From positions 35,967,109-36,031,108 of the forward strand of contig ML681990.1 of the NCBI GenBank assembly GCA_007922195.1: a stretch of DNA of 64,000 nucleotides, given 5' to 3'. The position numbers and the translations under genes are program-made. Shown piece after piece: positions 46,709 through 57,600 of the stretch. Under the pieces are notes generated by a model. The model searched no databases, was not told the DNA's origin, and worked only from the letters and a program-made list of their open reading frames with translations. The stretch comes from Podocnemis expansa. Lineage: Eukaryota; Chordata; Testudines; Podocnemididae. Position 1 is the stretch's first letter. Each line of letters opens with the position of its first letter.

Positions 46709-47000
46709 GGGACTACTCTTCACTGAAAGCAGCCAATTTCCTGCCATCAGTTTGAACTTCCGGATTGACTGCTTGGATCTCTGAAGACCTGCTCACCCAA
46801 TCAGAAAGTCAATCCCTGAACACCACTTGAGTAACTGGGGTAGTGCTGAGTTGAAGAGAGGCCATTCCTTTAACTCAGTGCAGTGAACATATCGGGAATA
46901 GGGATGTCGAATGCATCTATGCAAGCTATTTTAAGTAACTTGCATATCTCTGTTCAGCTGCTGCCGGGGGTGGGGGTGGGGGAGCAGTGTTGACCTGCCC
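46709..47000. mobile_element. MITE family P, copy 2
   Basis: Direct-orientation homologue of 45689-45973, about 1 kb away; ends GGGACTACTCTTCACTGA and AGTGTTGACCTGCCC. A local G-rich expansion (GGGGGTGGGGGTGGGGG) sits near the right end. Confidence 0.7.
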
Positions 47001-48386
47001 AACAAGAATATTCACACATGCCCAGTGAGCTTTTCCTAACCATGCTGGAGGTAGAAACATCTGTTTTTCCCAGGATCTGAATAGCTGACTGATTTCTACA
47101 TTTGATGGAGCAATTCTCTTCTGAGGACATATAAATCCCTGGCACCTTCCATATATACCTCTACCACTGGACTTTCTTCTCCTGAGAGTATATCATAATA
47201 GTTTTCCTGATCTCTTCTAGTTTCATTTTCACTGGTGATTTTTGAAATACATATGTGTACTCTTGAGTGGGCTGAGATGACAGCGATCTGCATTCCTTTG
47301 CATATTTCTTTTAATCTGTTTCTTTCATGATATATATGAATGCAGTGCTTTTTGCAAGTACTCTTCTTTCCCTTGCTGACCTTGCCACCTGGCTGGGCAG
47401 CAATGCCAGCAAAAAAGGTGCCAGTATGCCACCCTGTATAAATGTATGCTTTCTATTATGATGATATCCATAGTCAAAATATGTTCATTATGTATGGCTG
47501 TGAGCTAGGCAAGTCTTTATTTTCATGCTAAAGGAGTTAATGTTCCTGAATAACCTACAGCTTCCTTTTTGTCGACTGACTGGTTTTTCAAAGAAAGAGT
47601 TAGCTATTTCTATGCAGTTGCCCACAGATTCCTCTCATCTCTATTTATTGCAGTGCTATATGACATGTACATTTTTTTTCCATGTATATATACCATACAT
47701 TTGCTGGAACAAAAGTGCATTAGAAGTGCTCTGTGTACTATGTAAATAGATACATAGATGGAATGTAAAACCGGCATCAAAGCACTCCCTGATCTCGTCA
47801 AAACAAACATTAACAGCTTTTGTGACCTTTTCTTGTGGATCATGTCTAGCCCTTCATCAGGTTCAGTATGATTTAAAATGTAGAGCAACACTCCCTTTAG
47901 GCTGTTACATTAAAGTCCAGATGAGAGCAAATGTTCAAGCTCAGTCTGAAATTTTCTACCAATTTCCAAATTCATAACCTGCAGGCAATCATAAGGAGGC
48001 TGGCTGCACATTCCTATTCACTGATCCCAAGCAGGGACTCTTTGTAGGGAATGACAGGAAGATGATGTAATAGTTTCCTTTGCTGCATTTGAAATAAAGA
48101 TTATTTACTAACATAGCAAATTTTTAGAGAACCTGTATTTGGTTCATTTTGAGTTTTGTCTTTAATTTGCAGGCTATTTTCTTATTAGCACTTCTAACAT
48201 GTTGACAAAGTAGGATAAAAAAAATTCCATTGCTTAGAATTTATACTTGACGCACATCAAAAATTCTGCTCCTGCTTAAGTCTTCACTTTAGAGCCAAAG
48301 ATTCTTGCTATGTTCAGAACATGGTGATATGCACTGAATCTCTTAACTTCTTTGGTACAAACAGAGATGTCGCTGGCACTGGGCAT
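47001..48386. other. Unassigned non-coding stretch
   Basis: AT-rich; no recognisable element. Confidence 0.35.
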
Positions 48387-48602
48387 CTGGTGCACATGCC
48401 CCAAATCTCAGCGCCGGTGCCCCGGATCTGGTGGGGCCACCCCTCTCCTGGTCTCTGGCCCAATTGGGCCGGAGATCCGGGGCCCGGCCACAGCAGCCCC
48501 GGCCCTGGCCGGGGATCTGGGGCCTTGCCCTGTCCCCAGCCAGGGATCTGGGGCCTGGCCACCTGCAGCTGCTTCCGTCCCCATCCCCAGCCAGGGGTGC
48601 AG
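48387..48602. repeat. GC-rich island with GGATCTGGGGCC-type repeats
   Basis: Short imperfect repeats of CCGGGGATCTGGGGCCTGGCC type at about 48422, 48472, 48509 and 48545, in an otherwise AT-rich region. Composition resembles the GC-rich hAT interiors at 24.9 and 26.3 kb, but I could not find complementary ends. Confidence 0.55.
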
Positions 48603-49781
48603 AAGTGTTGGATCTGTCATTGCTCAGTGATAGAACTTTTTGAGTTCATAATAAAACTTTATGGCCTTGACAGCTATAATGCACCTTCACTAACAAATAG
48701 CAAGCCTCAGACCCATCTTTAGTTTCTTTTTTTTCCTTTTTGGCTGAGTCTGTGAACCAGCTAATTTTAAGCCTTAGAAGATTTATTCCAGTCCTTAGCT
48801 CATGTCTAGGCACGAGGTGGGCTGAGGTACATCTTGTACTTGCATTCAATGCTGGTATGTAGTGCTATGGTTTTACCATCTGTTACCACAGTATTTTTGT
48901 GAGATTTTTTTACTAATCACATTTTAAAAGTCACTTTAGAAACTTGCATAGAGTTGAGCATCAACACTGAGAAGAGGAAAAATTGGGATGCTCAAACATG
49001 GCCATACAAGAAATACAGAAAGAAGACGCACTTGGGTTCTTAAAACAGCCACGTTACTTAGAGATGGCTGACACAACCCAAAACCCTCAAAAGCCCCAAA
49101 CTTAGTGGGGTTTGACATGTGGATTTTGCAACATAGCTCCTTCTTCATTTCATTAGAACATCAGCTCAGTTAACTTCTGTACAATTTACGCAGCCTCACT
49201 ACACTGGCACTTCTCACATTTCCTGCATTGCAGTTCTTGCAATGCCTGTATTCTTCAAGCTCCTTCATTCTCTTTTTCCGATTCTTTCCTCAGCATTCTA
49301 ACTCCCCACCAGTTACCTCTAAACAATATACAATTTATTCTTATATTTGATTCTTTCCTCCTCCATGCTCATTCTAGGTGGCTGTGTATATTAATGGATT
49401 TTCCCACTTGTGAGTATGAATGGTTGGAAATCTCTAGGCAAATTCTGGATTTGATTCCCAAGCATTTTATCTGAAAAAGTAAAGCTAGCTAGCAATTTAA
49501 GACTCCTGACAAAACTGGATAACTTTTTAAACCTCTGCAGTGTCATGTGACAAGGAATCACAGAAAGAGTCGCATTTTTCTCATGTTAATTAAGGAACTG
49601 TATAAAAATTGGAAAATGATACTATCCCTAAAGTTATTCCCATTGCTTTGCTATGCATCAACTGCCTGGAATCTTTCCTACTCCTCTAGATTATTTTCTT
49701 GCTACAGCTTATGGAAACCATATATGCATCCTCACAGTCAATGGCATGGATTCTGGCTTCAGCTTCTCTCTGGTTTGTAGT
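48603..49781. other. Unassigned non-coding stretch
   Basis: No feature recognised. Confidence 0.35.
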
Positions 49782-49789
49782 GGTCTCCC

Positions 49790-50049
49790 CAGGGCCAGTC
49801 CAAGGTTTTTTGCCACCATAGGCCAGCAGGGATTTTGGCACCCCCCCACCCACGGATTCCTGGCAAAGTGGCACTGACACCAGGATCCGGCCGCAGGTAG
49901 GGGTTCAGCCCCAGCCGGGGAGCAGTGCTGCAGGTGAGGATCTGACTGCGGGTGGGGAGCAGAGCAGCCCCAGCCCAGACCTTGGTACCCCCTAATTGTT
50001 GGTGGCCTAGGTGACTGCCCAGGTCACCTCTATGGAAGAACTGGCCCTG
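49790..50049. mobile_element. hAT element, 260 bp, perfect duplication
   Basis: Ends CAGGGCCAGTCC and GGAAGAACTGGCCCTG are inverted repeats. The 8 bp GGTCTCCC flanks it exactly on both sides (49782-49789 and 50050-50057). GC-rich interior with a poly-C run. Non-autonomous and probably recent. Confidence 0.92.
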
Positions 50050-50057
50050 GGTCTCCC

Positions 50058-52319
50058 ACAAAAAACTGTAATCCTGTGCTCTTCAGTAGTAAATCTCATT
50101 GTGTCCTCACAGTCGAAGATGATTTTAATTTTTTAAAATGTGTCTGGAAAAGAGCTTGCTGACTTTTTAAGAGGAAAAGTCCAGCAAGTTACCTGTTTTG
50201 GGACTATAGGTGTCTTGAGGATGTGGCTGCAGGGGAGAAGTGGGATATGCAACTCATTCAAGATTTAGGTCAGAGGAAGCAGGATGTTGTAGGGGTTTCC
50301 TCCACAGCAGTTTAGGGATGAAGGCCTAGGAGAACTGGCTGCAAAGGAAGCTTGGCCTGGAATATTCTGGGAAAACCTGTAAAGATGAAGAATTTAGAAT
50401 GAAATTGACTGGCATTTCCCAGATAACAGAGGAGCTTGGGCCAGGGCATGGCATAGGGATGGATGGTGCTGTGAACTGTTTCAGTTAGAGCAGATGTCTG
50501 CTCTTCTGGGTAGGACCTGGGGGCTGACATCTGGGATAGAGGGAAGGAGTGGGCTTTTCTGCCACCTTGTTGTGCCACGTGGAAGTGATGAGCAAAAACC
50601 TCTGGTAGAAGAGGAAAAGGAAGCCTCAATACCAAGGAGAAGACAACTACTTGACCCTGGCATGGGCAGGACTTTTGTTTTCCTGATCCCTGGAAGAGGA
50701 GGCCTTTTATTTAGCTGGAGGGTTGTGTTGTTCTGATTCACCATGTAGGGTGTTGTGGATCAGTGTGGAAGAAACAGAGACACTACAACACTGGATGAGA
50801 GCCCAGGGAGAACCATGGTGTTGCACTATTCCTTTATGCCGATATCTTTATTAATAATAGAATGCTTGCTGCACCATTGCTTATGCAATTCACTTTAGTG
50901 GGACTCCTTCTGGGAGAGGTTTGTAGGCAGTGGCACACAGACTTTTAGTCAGGTCACAGTCTTTGCTTTAGGGTGGAGAATAAAACATCCCATCCTCTCT
51001 CACTCCTGTCTCCACCAGTCATTCCAGTACTGGTAGTGGCTTTGTAAAGTCATCCTAAAAGATTTGTGTATCTCCAAGGTAGTCACTGAGACCAAGTGCT
51101 GTGAGTTGCTGAGTGTCCACTTGCAAAGTGCTGAGTGGCCTTAGTTGTCATTGATTTGCCTTAAAGGCTCAGGCCTTCAACAAAGAGATCATCCCAAGTT
51201 AAACTGAAGGCAATTTCCATTTAACCTCATCACACTTTACCTTCCTTGCCCTACCCCTCTGCCCCCAGTTTGGGCATCATTCTGTAATAACCCAGTATCA
51301 GGGAAAGCAAACAGATGCTGAAGAGTTCTCAGTCCATTGCCTGGGCTGGGGTGCTAAAGAGTGTTGCACTCTTCCCTTGAGGGCTAAGCTCATTATTTCC
51401 TTGATGCTCCCAGTCCTAGCTAATTCTTGGAACAAATGACCCAAGGTAGCTAATCTGAACCAAGTCTCCCATTTGACAGCACGTTGTGGTGGATTATTAG
51501 GCTGAAGCCTGCTGCTTTACTTTCCAAGTTTTATTAATTTCAGTGTATATTGCTGTTGGCTGTGCTTCTCTATAGCTTGTGTTTTCTTTGCTACAGATGG
51601 AAAATAGGCACATACAAGGCGTTGTCTTCAAATACAAACCTTCAGGGGCCAGAGCTTGAGAACATTAGTGTATGTTTGTGGTGTGCCACCAAGTGCACAC
51701 AGTAATTTAAAAGCATCTGTATTTCTGTTTACATGGGTTCTATTCAAGGACTTTCATAAGTGATGTGACACAAAGTAGAGATGGCATAAAACTGTACTGC
51801 TACTTAAACAGCGCCTCTGTGCTGATGTCCCCCTACTGAGAACAAGAGCATCTAGGCCATCTAATTGCCTGTTGTGCTCTTGCATCCTCGTGTTGACGCA
51901 CAAGACATTTTCAGTGCCAACAAAGCACGACAAATGCTCTCACGTTAACTCATTCAAATAGCGAAAGAGTCTAAGAGTTGGCTGAAAGGGATTTCTGCAG
52001 ATTTCGGTGTATTCGTCATATACTTTCCTTCTAGTTTAAAATAGCTTTGCAATATATTGTAACAGTCAGTATAATGTATATAGTGGATATTGTTTCAGTT
52101 ATTCACTGTATGTGACAAAGGGATTTCTTTCTTTTATCCCAGTAACAGGATGATGAGTGTGCATGAATATATGTTCTGCCAGTCATTTACCTATTTTCAG
52201 TCTGAGCTGGATACTTGCCCAGTCAGCCGCTCTTTAGCTTGGCCACACAGCCAGATGACAGTGCCTGCCTGGGGAAAATGATGAATATCAATACTTTGTT
52301 TTTTCCCATGTTTAAAGGA
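50058..52319. other. Unassigned non-coding stretch
   Basis: 2.3 kb without a recognisable element or coding block. Confidence 0.35.
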
Positions 52320-52440
52320 TGGTACAAATGTTAATTAACCCTTACAACAGCCCTGTGATGTCGGTTAATAATATCCTCATTGCGCAGCAAAGGGAAGTGG
52401 AGCTAAAAGAACTGCAGTGAGTTGCCACTGACAGAAAAGG
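52320..52440 (+). repeat. Old L2/MIR-like fragment
   Basis: TTAACCCTTACAACAGCCCT followed by GTGATGTCGGTTAATAATAT and CCTCATTGCGCAGCAAAGGG is a diverged L2/MIR-type tail. Confidence 0.6.
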
Positions 52441-52749
52441 AAACAGAACTCAAAATTCCTTATCTTCAACACCCTGCTCAAGTCATTACATTCAGTTTCC
52501 TTTTGCCTCAAACTTCCCAGGGCTCAGATCACAGTGAGAGGTAGGGAAGAATTCTCCCCTTCACTTTCTGTCCTGGGTCAGGGGGTTTTCAAGGGGGAAT
52601 GAAGAAATATATGCTACAAACTGGTGAGTCTTCCCCTGTCTTTCAGGGAGAGAAAAAGAAGAACTTTCAGTTTTATGCTTAGCTCTTCCTTACATGAAAC
52701 TCTCACAGCATCCTCATATTCCATGGGAAATTTGATGGGGGTAGGGGAA

Positions 52750-52960
52750 TTGAATGATGTGAGGAAGAAGAGACCTGCAGAAGTGGAGGTGGAAGGAAGA
52801 AACTCAGGAGATAGGGTGAAAGAGGACGAAAGAGAGGAGGGGCATAAAGAACAAGGGGTGGGCCAACGCTAAATGCTCAAGAGGATGGAGTTAAACAGGA
52901 ACAGAGAAGGAATGAGGAAAAAAAAGATGGAATGAGAGGAGGAAAAGTACAGATTATCTA
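52750..52960. repeat. Purine-rich tract
   Basis: Plus strand is strongly A/G biased (e.g. GTGAGGAAGAAGAGACC, AGAGGACGAAAGAGAGGAGG, GAATGAGGAAAAAAAAGATGG) for about 200 bp. It explains an E/K/R-rich reading frame at 52624-52872, which I do not take as a gene. Confidence 0.7.
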
Positions 52961-53177
52961 ACAACATAGAAAAATGTGATAGGGTAAAAATGGACACTGA
53001 AAAAATAGGAGAAAATATGCTAAGGCTTTAAGAATAAACATTTGTTCCTGTTCTTATTCTCAATCACTAGACTACTGAAAAAAAAAGGAGAAACAATTTT
53101 TTAGTCCAATTTTAGTTATTATAATCCTAGGTGTTACCTGTATTAACAGTAGATTTAAAATGTCCACGCAGAAGTGA

Positions 53178-53199
53178 GATTTATTTATTTATTTATTTA
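53178..53199. repeat. (ATTT)n short microsatellite
   Basis: About five ATTT units just before the duplicated segment. Confidence 0.9.
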
Positions 53200-53335
53200 A
53201 TTTTTAATTTGCCTGCGTCTCTTTAAGTAGCAATAGCTGCCATTACCATCAGAGTATTTCACAACATTACTCCATTACTTTGAGATAATCTTTCCTGGTA
53301 CAACATTGTTTCATGTTTAACATTTTTATCTCCAG

Positions 53336-53347
53336 TGGACATGGCAG
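53336..53347 (+). other. Candidate 12 nt microexon A
   Basis: TGGACATGGCAG preceded by CATTTTTATCTCCAG (pyrimidine-rich acceptor) and followed by GTGAGTACAG (near-consensus donor). Length is a multiple of three. The same arrangement recurs in copy B. I know of no gene match; this may be coincidence in an old repeat. Confidence 0.35.
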
Positions 53348-53730
53348 GTGAGTACAGGTAATAGACACATAAGTGAATTTAGTATTCAAAGCACAGATTT
53401 TTACACTAGGAATGGTTGTACTTTATAATTCAAATGAGTTGAGCACAATGGATGAAAAATGCAAGCAGATTTTTCAGTCTCTGTGTTTGTTTTTTTTCTC
53501 CCCCCTAAAGCACTGTAATTACAAGCAGGCAGATGTTTTGGATAATAAAGCACTGGGGATATTGGGGAAACTCACTGTAATTTTTCTAGGCTAAAACTCT
53601 AGCATCTACAAAATCAACAACATGTTTATTAAAAAACAGGGTCTTGTTCAGAGCTTGCTTTTTGACCCATTTCACCAGGCTGATGCTTTCATATTAAAAA
53701 GGTGCCCACCATATATTGTTTACATTTCCG

Positions 53731-53742
53731 CCCCCCCCCCCC
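53731..53742. repeat. Poly-C run
   Basis: Twelve C residues, absent from copy B of the duplicated segment. Confidence 0.95.
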
Positions 53743-54345
53743 AATTTTTGTTTTCATAGTGTCTCCTTGGCCTTTACTATCCCTTGCCATTTGAGCTTCC
53801 ATAGGTGTGCTGGAAGCTCTATTTTTTTCCCTGTGAATTTTTTTTTAAATGCTATTCTTTTCATTTGAACTACTAAGGGCTTGATCAATAAGCCCAGCAA
53901 GCGGAAGCCAAGCAGGCTCAGATATTTCTTCGGTACAACACCCAGGGAGCTTCTGATGAAAGTTCCTCTCAATAGACTATAGTCTGTGGGACCAGTGAGA
54001 GGTAGGCTCAGCTCCATGAACTGTGATTAAACACCACCTCTCCAAAGCCTGGGAAGAGAACAGCACGGGGTGGGATTTAATGTTGCTTCTGCCAGCAGTA
54101 ACTCTCCTGAATTTTCCTGGCACTGTTTTCTGATTGGAAGGGATCATGTTGTTGGACCACTGCAGTGCAGGCAGTGACAGAACCTCACTAGCAGGCTAAA
54201 ACAGTTTGTGTTTAAGCAGAGGAAGCTGGGGGCTTACTGCTTCTCTGCTTCTGTGTCCATCTTTGCTAAGTTTCTGGAGGCCTCCACTCATTTCTCTCAA
54301 CAAATATGTAGGGGACCATTCCACCCTTGTCTGGGTTTCTTCACA

Positions 54346-54840
54346 GCTCATGTATCTGACCAAGTGGGTAGCAGTCTACGAAATCTTATGTCTGAAGAAA
54401 TTTTTTAGTCTTTAAGACTATGTCTACACGAGCAAATTAGTCCAGATTAAGAAGGCTTAATTCAGACTAATATGGCCCCTGTCTACACTAGGGTTTACTA
54501 AGCAAAGCTTGGTTCGAACTAAATGCTTAGTTAAAACTTGGTTCAAATTTTAGTTCAAACTAGCATGATGTAGCCATGCTCGTTTGAAATAAGCAGTTCG
54601 AACTAGCTGCATTTTTTAGTTCGAACTAACTTTTAGTTCAAACTAGCCATGCTTTTTTAGTTCGAACTAAAAAGTTAGTTTGAACTAAAAAACGCAGCTA
54701 ATTCAAACTAATAAGGGCTAGTTCGAACTAATAAACTGGGGTTAGTTTGAACTAAGACTAAGCAAGTCCGACCTAAGCTTTCTAATTAAAACATCGCCTA
54801 AGGTACCACAGGACACCTGTTGTTTTCTGCAGAGCATAAA
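54346..54840 (+). repeat. Dispersed 'GATGAAGTGGG' repeat, split by M6
   Basis: Left half CATGTATCTGACCAAGTGGG ... TCTACGAAATCTTATG ... TTAGTCTTTAA; right half (from 54799) TAAGGTACCACAGGACACCT and GTTGTTTTCTGCAG. Compared with the intact copy at 10396, M6 sits inside TTAGTCTTTAAG-TGCCACAGG and has duplicated TAA. Confidence 0.7.
54416..54798. mobile_element. Palindromic-core MITE M6 (AGTTCGAACT type)
   Basis: Left end GACTATGTCTACACGAGC; right end AAAACATCGCC is decayed. TAA on both sides (54413-54415, 54799-54801). Dense TTTTTAGTTCGAACTAA words with most CpGs intact. Arms near 54605-54644 and 54672-54714 pair almost fully, so the centre forms a hairpin of about 40 bp stem. Confidence 0.82.
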
Positions 54841-55893
54841 CAATTACCCTTTAGAAGTGGACATATGTCATCTATATGAACTGCTGTCACCTCAACAACT
54901 CCATTTTTCCCTTGTGTAATATATTTTTAAATGCTGTTCTTACCTTTCATAAACAGTATGCTGGGCCATGCTGGTGTTTTCAGAGCAGAACCAGAGGCAT
55001 GAGTGTCTCCTAAAAGAAGATTAGACCTTAATTGGGAATTTTGCACTAAACATTCTCTAAATGTTTTGTTGTTCCACAGAAGTCAGTGAGGGGTGGTAGT
55101 CTCTCCCCCTTTTCATATCCTCTTGCATCATGTCTTTGTACAGGACTATCTTATAAGATACAGTCAAAAAGTTTTGTAGTTTTATACTCAGCTTTCTTTT
55201 AAAAAACGATGCAGGCCTAATTGATGCCAGTGGTCTATCATTGCTTTTGCCACAGCTGAATCGCCTGACATCAGGGTGTTAAAAGGAACAAGGTTATGTG
55301 AAAGAAAAGAGATTTCAGTATTTTTCTCCCTGCTTTGAGAAGTCATAGCTTCATCTCACACATAGCTCTGAGGATTTACTACCTATTTCTCCAAATCCAT
55401 TTGCAGTAGACCAATAAAAAAAAAAATCCTGTTCATAAGGACTCCAAACAGACCTTTCAATGTTTTCATGCAGTATCTCTCAGCTGGCATTCATAACTTC
55501 TGCTCCCTCTACTTCAACTTAATTGCCTTTGTCATTCCTCCGTCTTACTGTATTTTTCCTGCTAGTGACTATTATGACCCAGCTTCGCTCTCTTCTCTGG
55601 TTTCTTGTTGTTGGTAGCTCCCCTAACCCATCTGTATGTCACTGCTTACAAAGCTAGATTTCTTCTCTTCCTTCCCTGATGGTTGTAGGCCTGGAAGCAT
55701 TTTTAACTTTTTTCCCATGTAATTTCTTAAACTTCTCTGCAAAGTTGTGCACATTCATTTTCTCTTTGACTATCTGATCTCAGTATTCTTTGTCCCTGTT
55801 GCTTCACCCTTTCCCCTGTCTCTGTACCTGCCCATCTTTCCCTTGTCTCTTTGGTATTCCTTGGAGTTAGCATGACTGCATATTTCCTAGTTT
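54841..55893. other. Unassigned non-coding stretch
   Basis: No element or coding block recognised; pyrimidine-rich from about 55480 to 55860. Confidence 0.35.
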
Positions 55894-55897
55894 CTTA

Positions 55898-56118
55898 GGC
55901 CTTGTCTGCACTAGCACTTATGTTGGCAAAACTTTTATCTCTCAGGGAAGTGAAAAACCACATTCTTAAGTGATATAAGTTGTGCTGGCATAAGCACCCA
56001 AGTGCACAGCACTATTTATGCAGAAGGCATACTCATGCTGTCATAGCTACTACCACTCATTGAGCTGGTTTTATTATGTTGATAGGAGAGATCTTTCCCA
56101 TTGGCGGAATGTGGCTAC
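55898..56118. mobile_element. Decayed Harbinger-like MITE with GGCCTTGTCTGCAC end
   Basis: Left end GGCCTTGTCTGCACTAGC after TTA resembles the GTCTACAC ends. The right end is decayed (GGAATGTGGCTACATAATC). The interior has ATGTTGGCAAAACTTTTATC and TTGTGCTGGCATAAGCAC words, not TCGA palindromes. Tentative. Confidence 0.45.
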
Positions 56119-56429
56119 ATAATCATTTATCCCAGCAAAACTTTGCAGGTTGATCTTTATGTTGGCTATTAGTAAATTACAATTGGATGCTACACTAAAG
56201 GATTGACTGTCCATCACGGCAGGACACTACCTCTATGAGTCCATCTGGTTCTGACTCTGCAAATTGAGCAGTGACCAAGTCTATCACCTTGATGAGTTAC
56301 ACTTGATCAATGTATTGAGTATTACTATGTCATTTCCAGTTGCAAACTACATGAATCACAGTCATCTGCTTTTTGTCTTGCCATATCCAAATTTCCCAGC
56401 ACAGCCACACCATTTTGGGTAACTCTTGG

Positions 56430-57600
56430 GACCAATGCATGTGTTAATTACCTTTCAACAATTTAAGTGTCTCTGCATTGAACAACTGGTAATCCTTTCT
56501 TATTGTTGCCATAGAATTTCCGAACCTTTTCATCATCACAGTCACTTTCAGCATCATAGGATTGGAAAACAATTTCTTTATAGGGATGGGCTGCAAACCT
56601 GAGGTTACCAACCTGCTGCTGATTGGTTTGTGTGCTATCATGTAGGGGCTGATCTGCTTCCTGATTAGCAGCACAACTGCGTGTTGTCATCTTCCACTCT
56701 AGATCAACATGTTTTGTTGAACAATAATCATTATTCTATGTCCAGTCCATCTTGGCTCTCACAAACCAATCATGTTCTGCTTTTATGATGAGCTCATTTT
56801 GTATTAACTGGCAGTAAGCTGGTTTCATGGTATGAATAGTCCATGTGTCAATGGGGAATATCTGTTTGACCAATTTAATTCATTTGGAATCCAGTTACTC
56901 CTTTTCATATGCACTTTTGGAATTACCCAGTACAAATGCATTGATTTCCCTAATGCAGCAAACAATGTTGAAGTTTCACCATGTCATCATTAGTGATTAT
57001 TGACAATAATTTTGGTGGTATTAATTTCTCCTCCAGTATCTACTGCCATTGGGTACATCTACACTATGTGTTTAAGTCAATTTAAGGGCCCTTAAATCGA
57101 GTTAAACAGAGCCCTGTCTACACTGCAGGGCAATAAAGTCGACTTTAGGGTCCAGTAAAGTCGACTTTATAAGGTCCACTTATAAAGTCGACTTTACCGT
57201 TAAGTTGACTTTATTAAGTTGACTTAAGGCAATGTGGACTCACTAAGTCGACTTAATAAAGTCGACTTAGTGCAGTGGGGCCATTAAGTCAACTTTATAA
57301 AGTCGAATTAAGCCAGGGCACCCATTTAAAGTTGACTTTATAAAGTTGACTTAATGTAGTGTGGACTCACTAAGTCGATTTAATAAGATCTACTTAAAGT
57401 CGACTTTAAGTAGACTTTATTAAGTCGATTTAATAAAGTCAACTTAGCTTTTACAATGTAGACATAGCCATTGTCATCCAAGGTTGATCACCTACTTGAC
57501 ACACAGGAGGTTTCAGGGCTACAGTTATTGAATGTTTTAAGGAAATTCCATCTATGTTAGCTGTAACTGAAACAATGGACTATATTTACTAGCCTTAAGA
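56430..57600 (-). pseudogene. Possible decayed coding remnant, unknown family
   Basis: On the minus strand two overlapping frames (56444-56674 and 56463-56690) and neighbouring short ones give protein-like strings: NLRFAAHPYKEIVFQSYDAE, SDCDDEKVRKFYGNNKKG, and upstream HGETSTLFAALGKSMHLYWV, IPKVHMKRSNW. The latter faintly recalls the central DDE block of pogo/Tigger-type transposases, but the match is by eye, short, and interrupted by stops and by M7. It could be an old transposase or chance. Confidence 0.2.
57051..57469. mobile_element. Palindromic-core MITE M7 (AAGTCGACTT type)
   Basis: Left end GGGTACATCTACACTATG and complement of right end GGCTATGTCTACATTGTA; ATT on both sides (57048-57050, 57470-57472). 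The interior is AAGTCGACTTTA, TTATAAAGTCGACTT and AGTCGATTTAATA words. A 32 bp palindrome with only one mismatched symmetric pair lies at 57241-57272. CpGs mostly intact: a young copy. Confidence 0.85.

Larger units (their letters stand above)
53240..53875 (+). repeat. Duplicated segment, copy A (~630 bp)
   Basis: Aligns in direct orientation to 60020-60625. Shared blocks: CAGAGTATTTCACA / CACAGTATTTGACA; GGTGAGTACAG; TTATAATTCAAATGAG / TTATAATTTAAATGAG; AAAGCACTGTAATTACA; GTTTTGGATAAT / GTTTGGATAAT; TTATTAAAAAACAGGGTCT / TTATTACAAAACAGGGTCT; CCTTTACTATCCC / GCTTTACTGGCCC. Divergence is high but collinear. It carries the exon-like 12 nt island at 53336. Confidence 0.7.

Noticed and set aside
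52624..52872. 82-codon E/K/R-rich frame
   Set aside because: Translation of a purine-rich tract; no domain, splice context or homologue recognised.
54416..54798. Hairpins as a microRNA gene
   Set aside because: Stem is part of a transposon with many alternative pairings; no single mature-sized arm stands out and expression cannot be seen.
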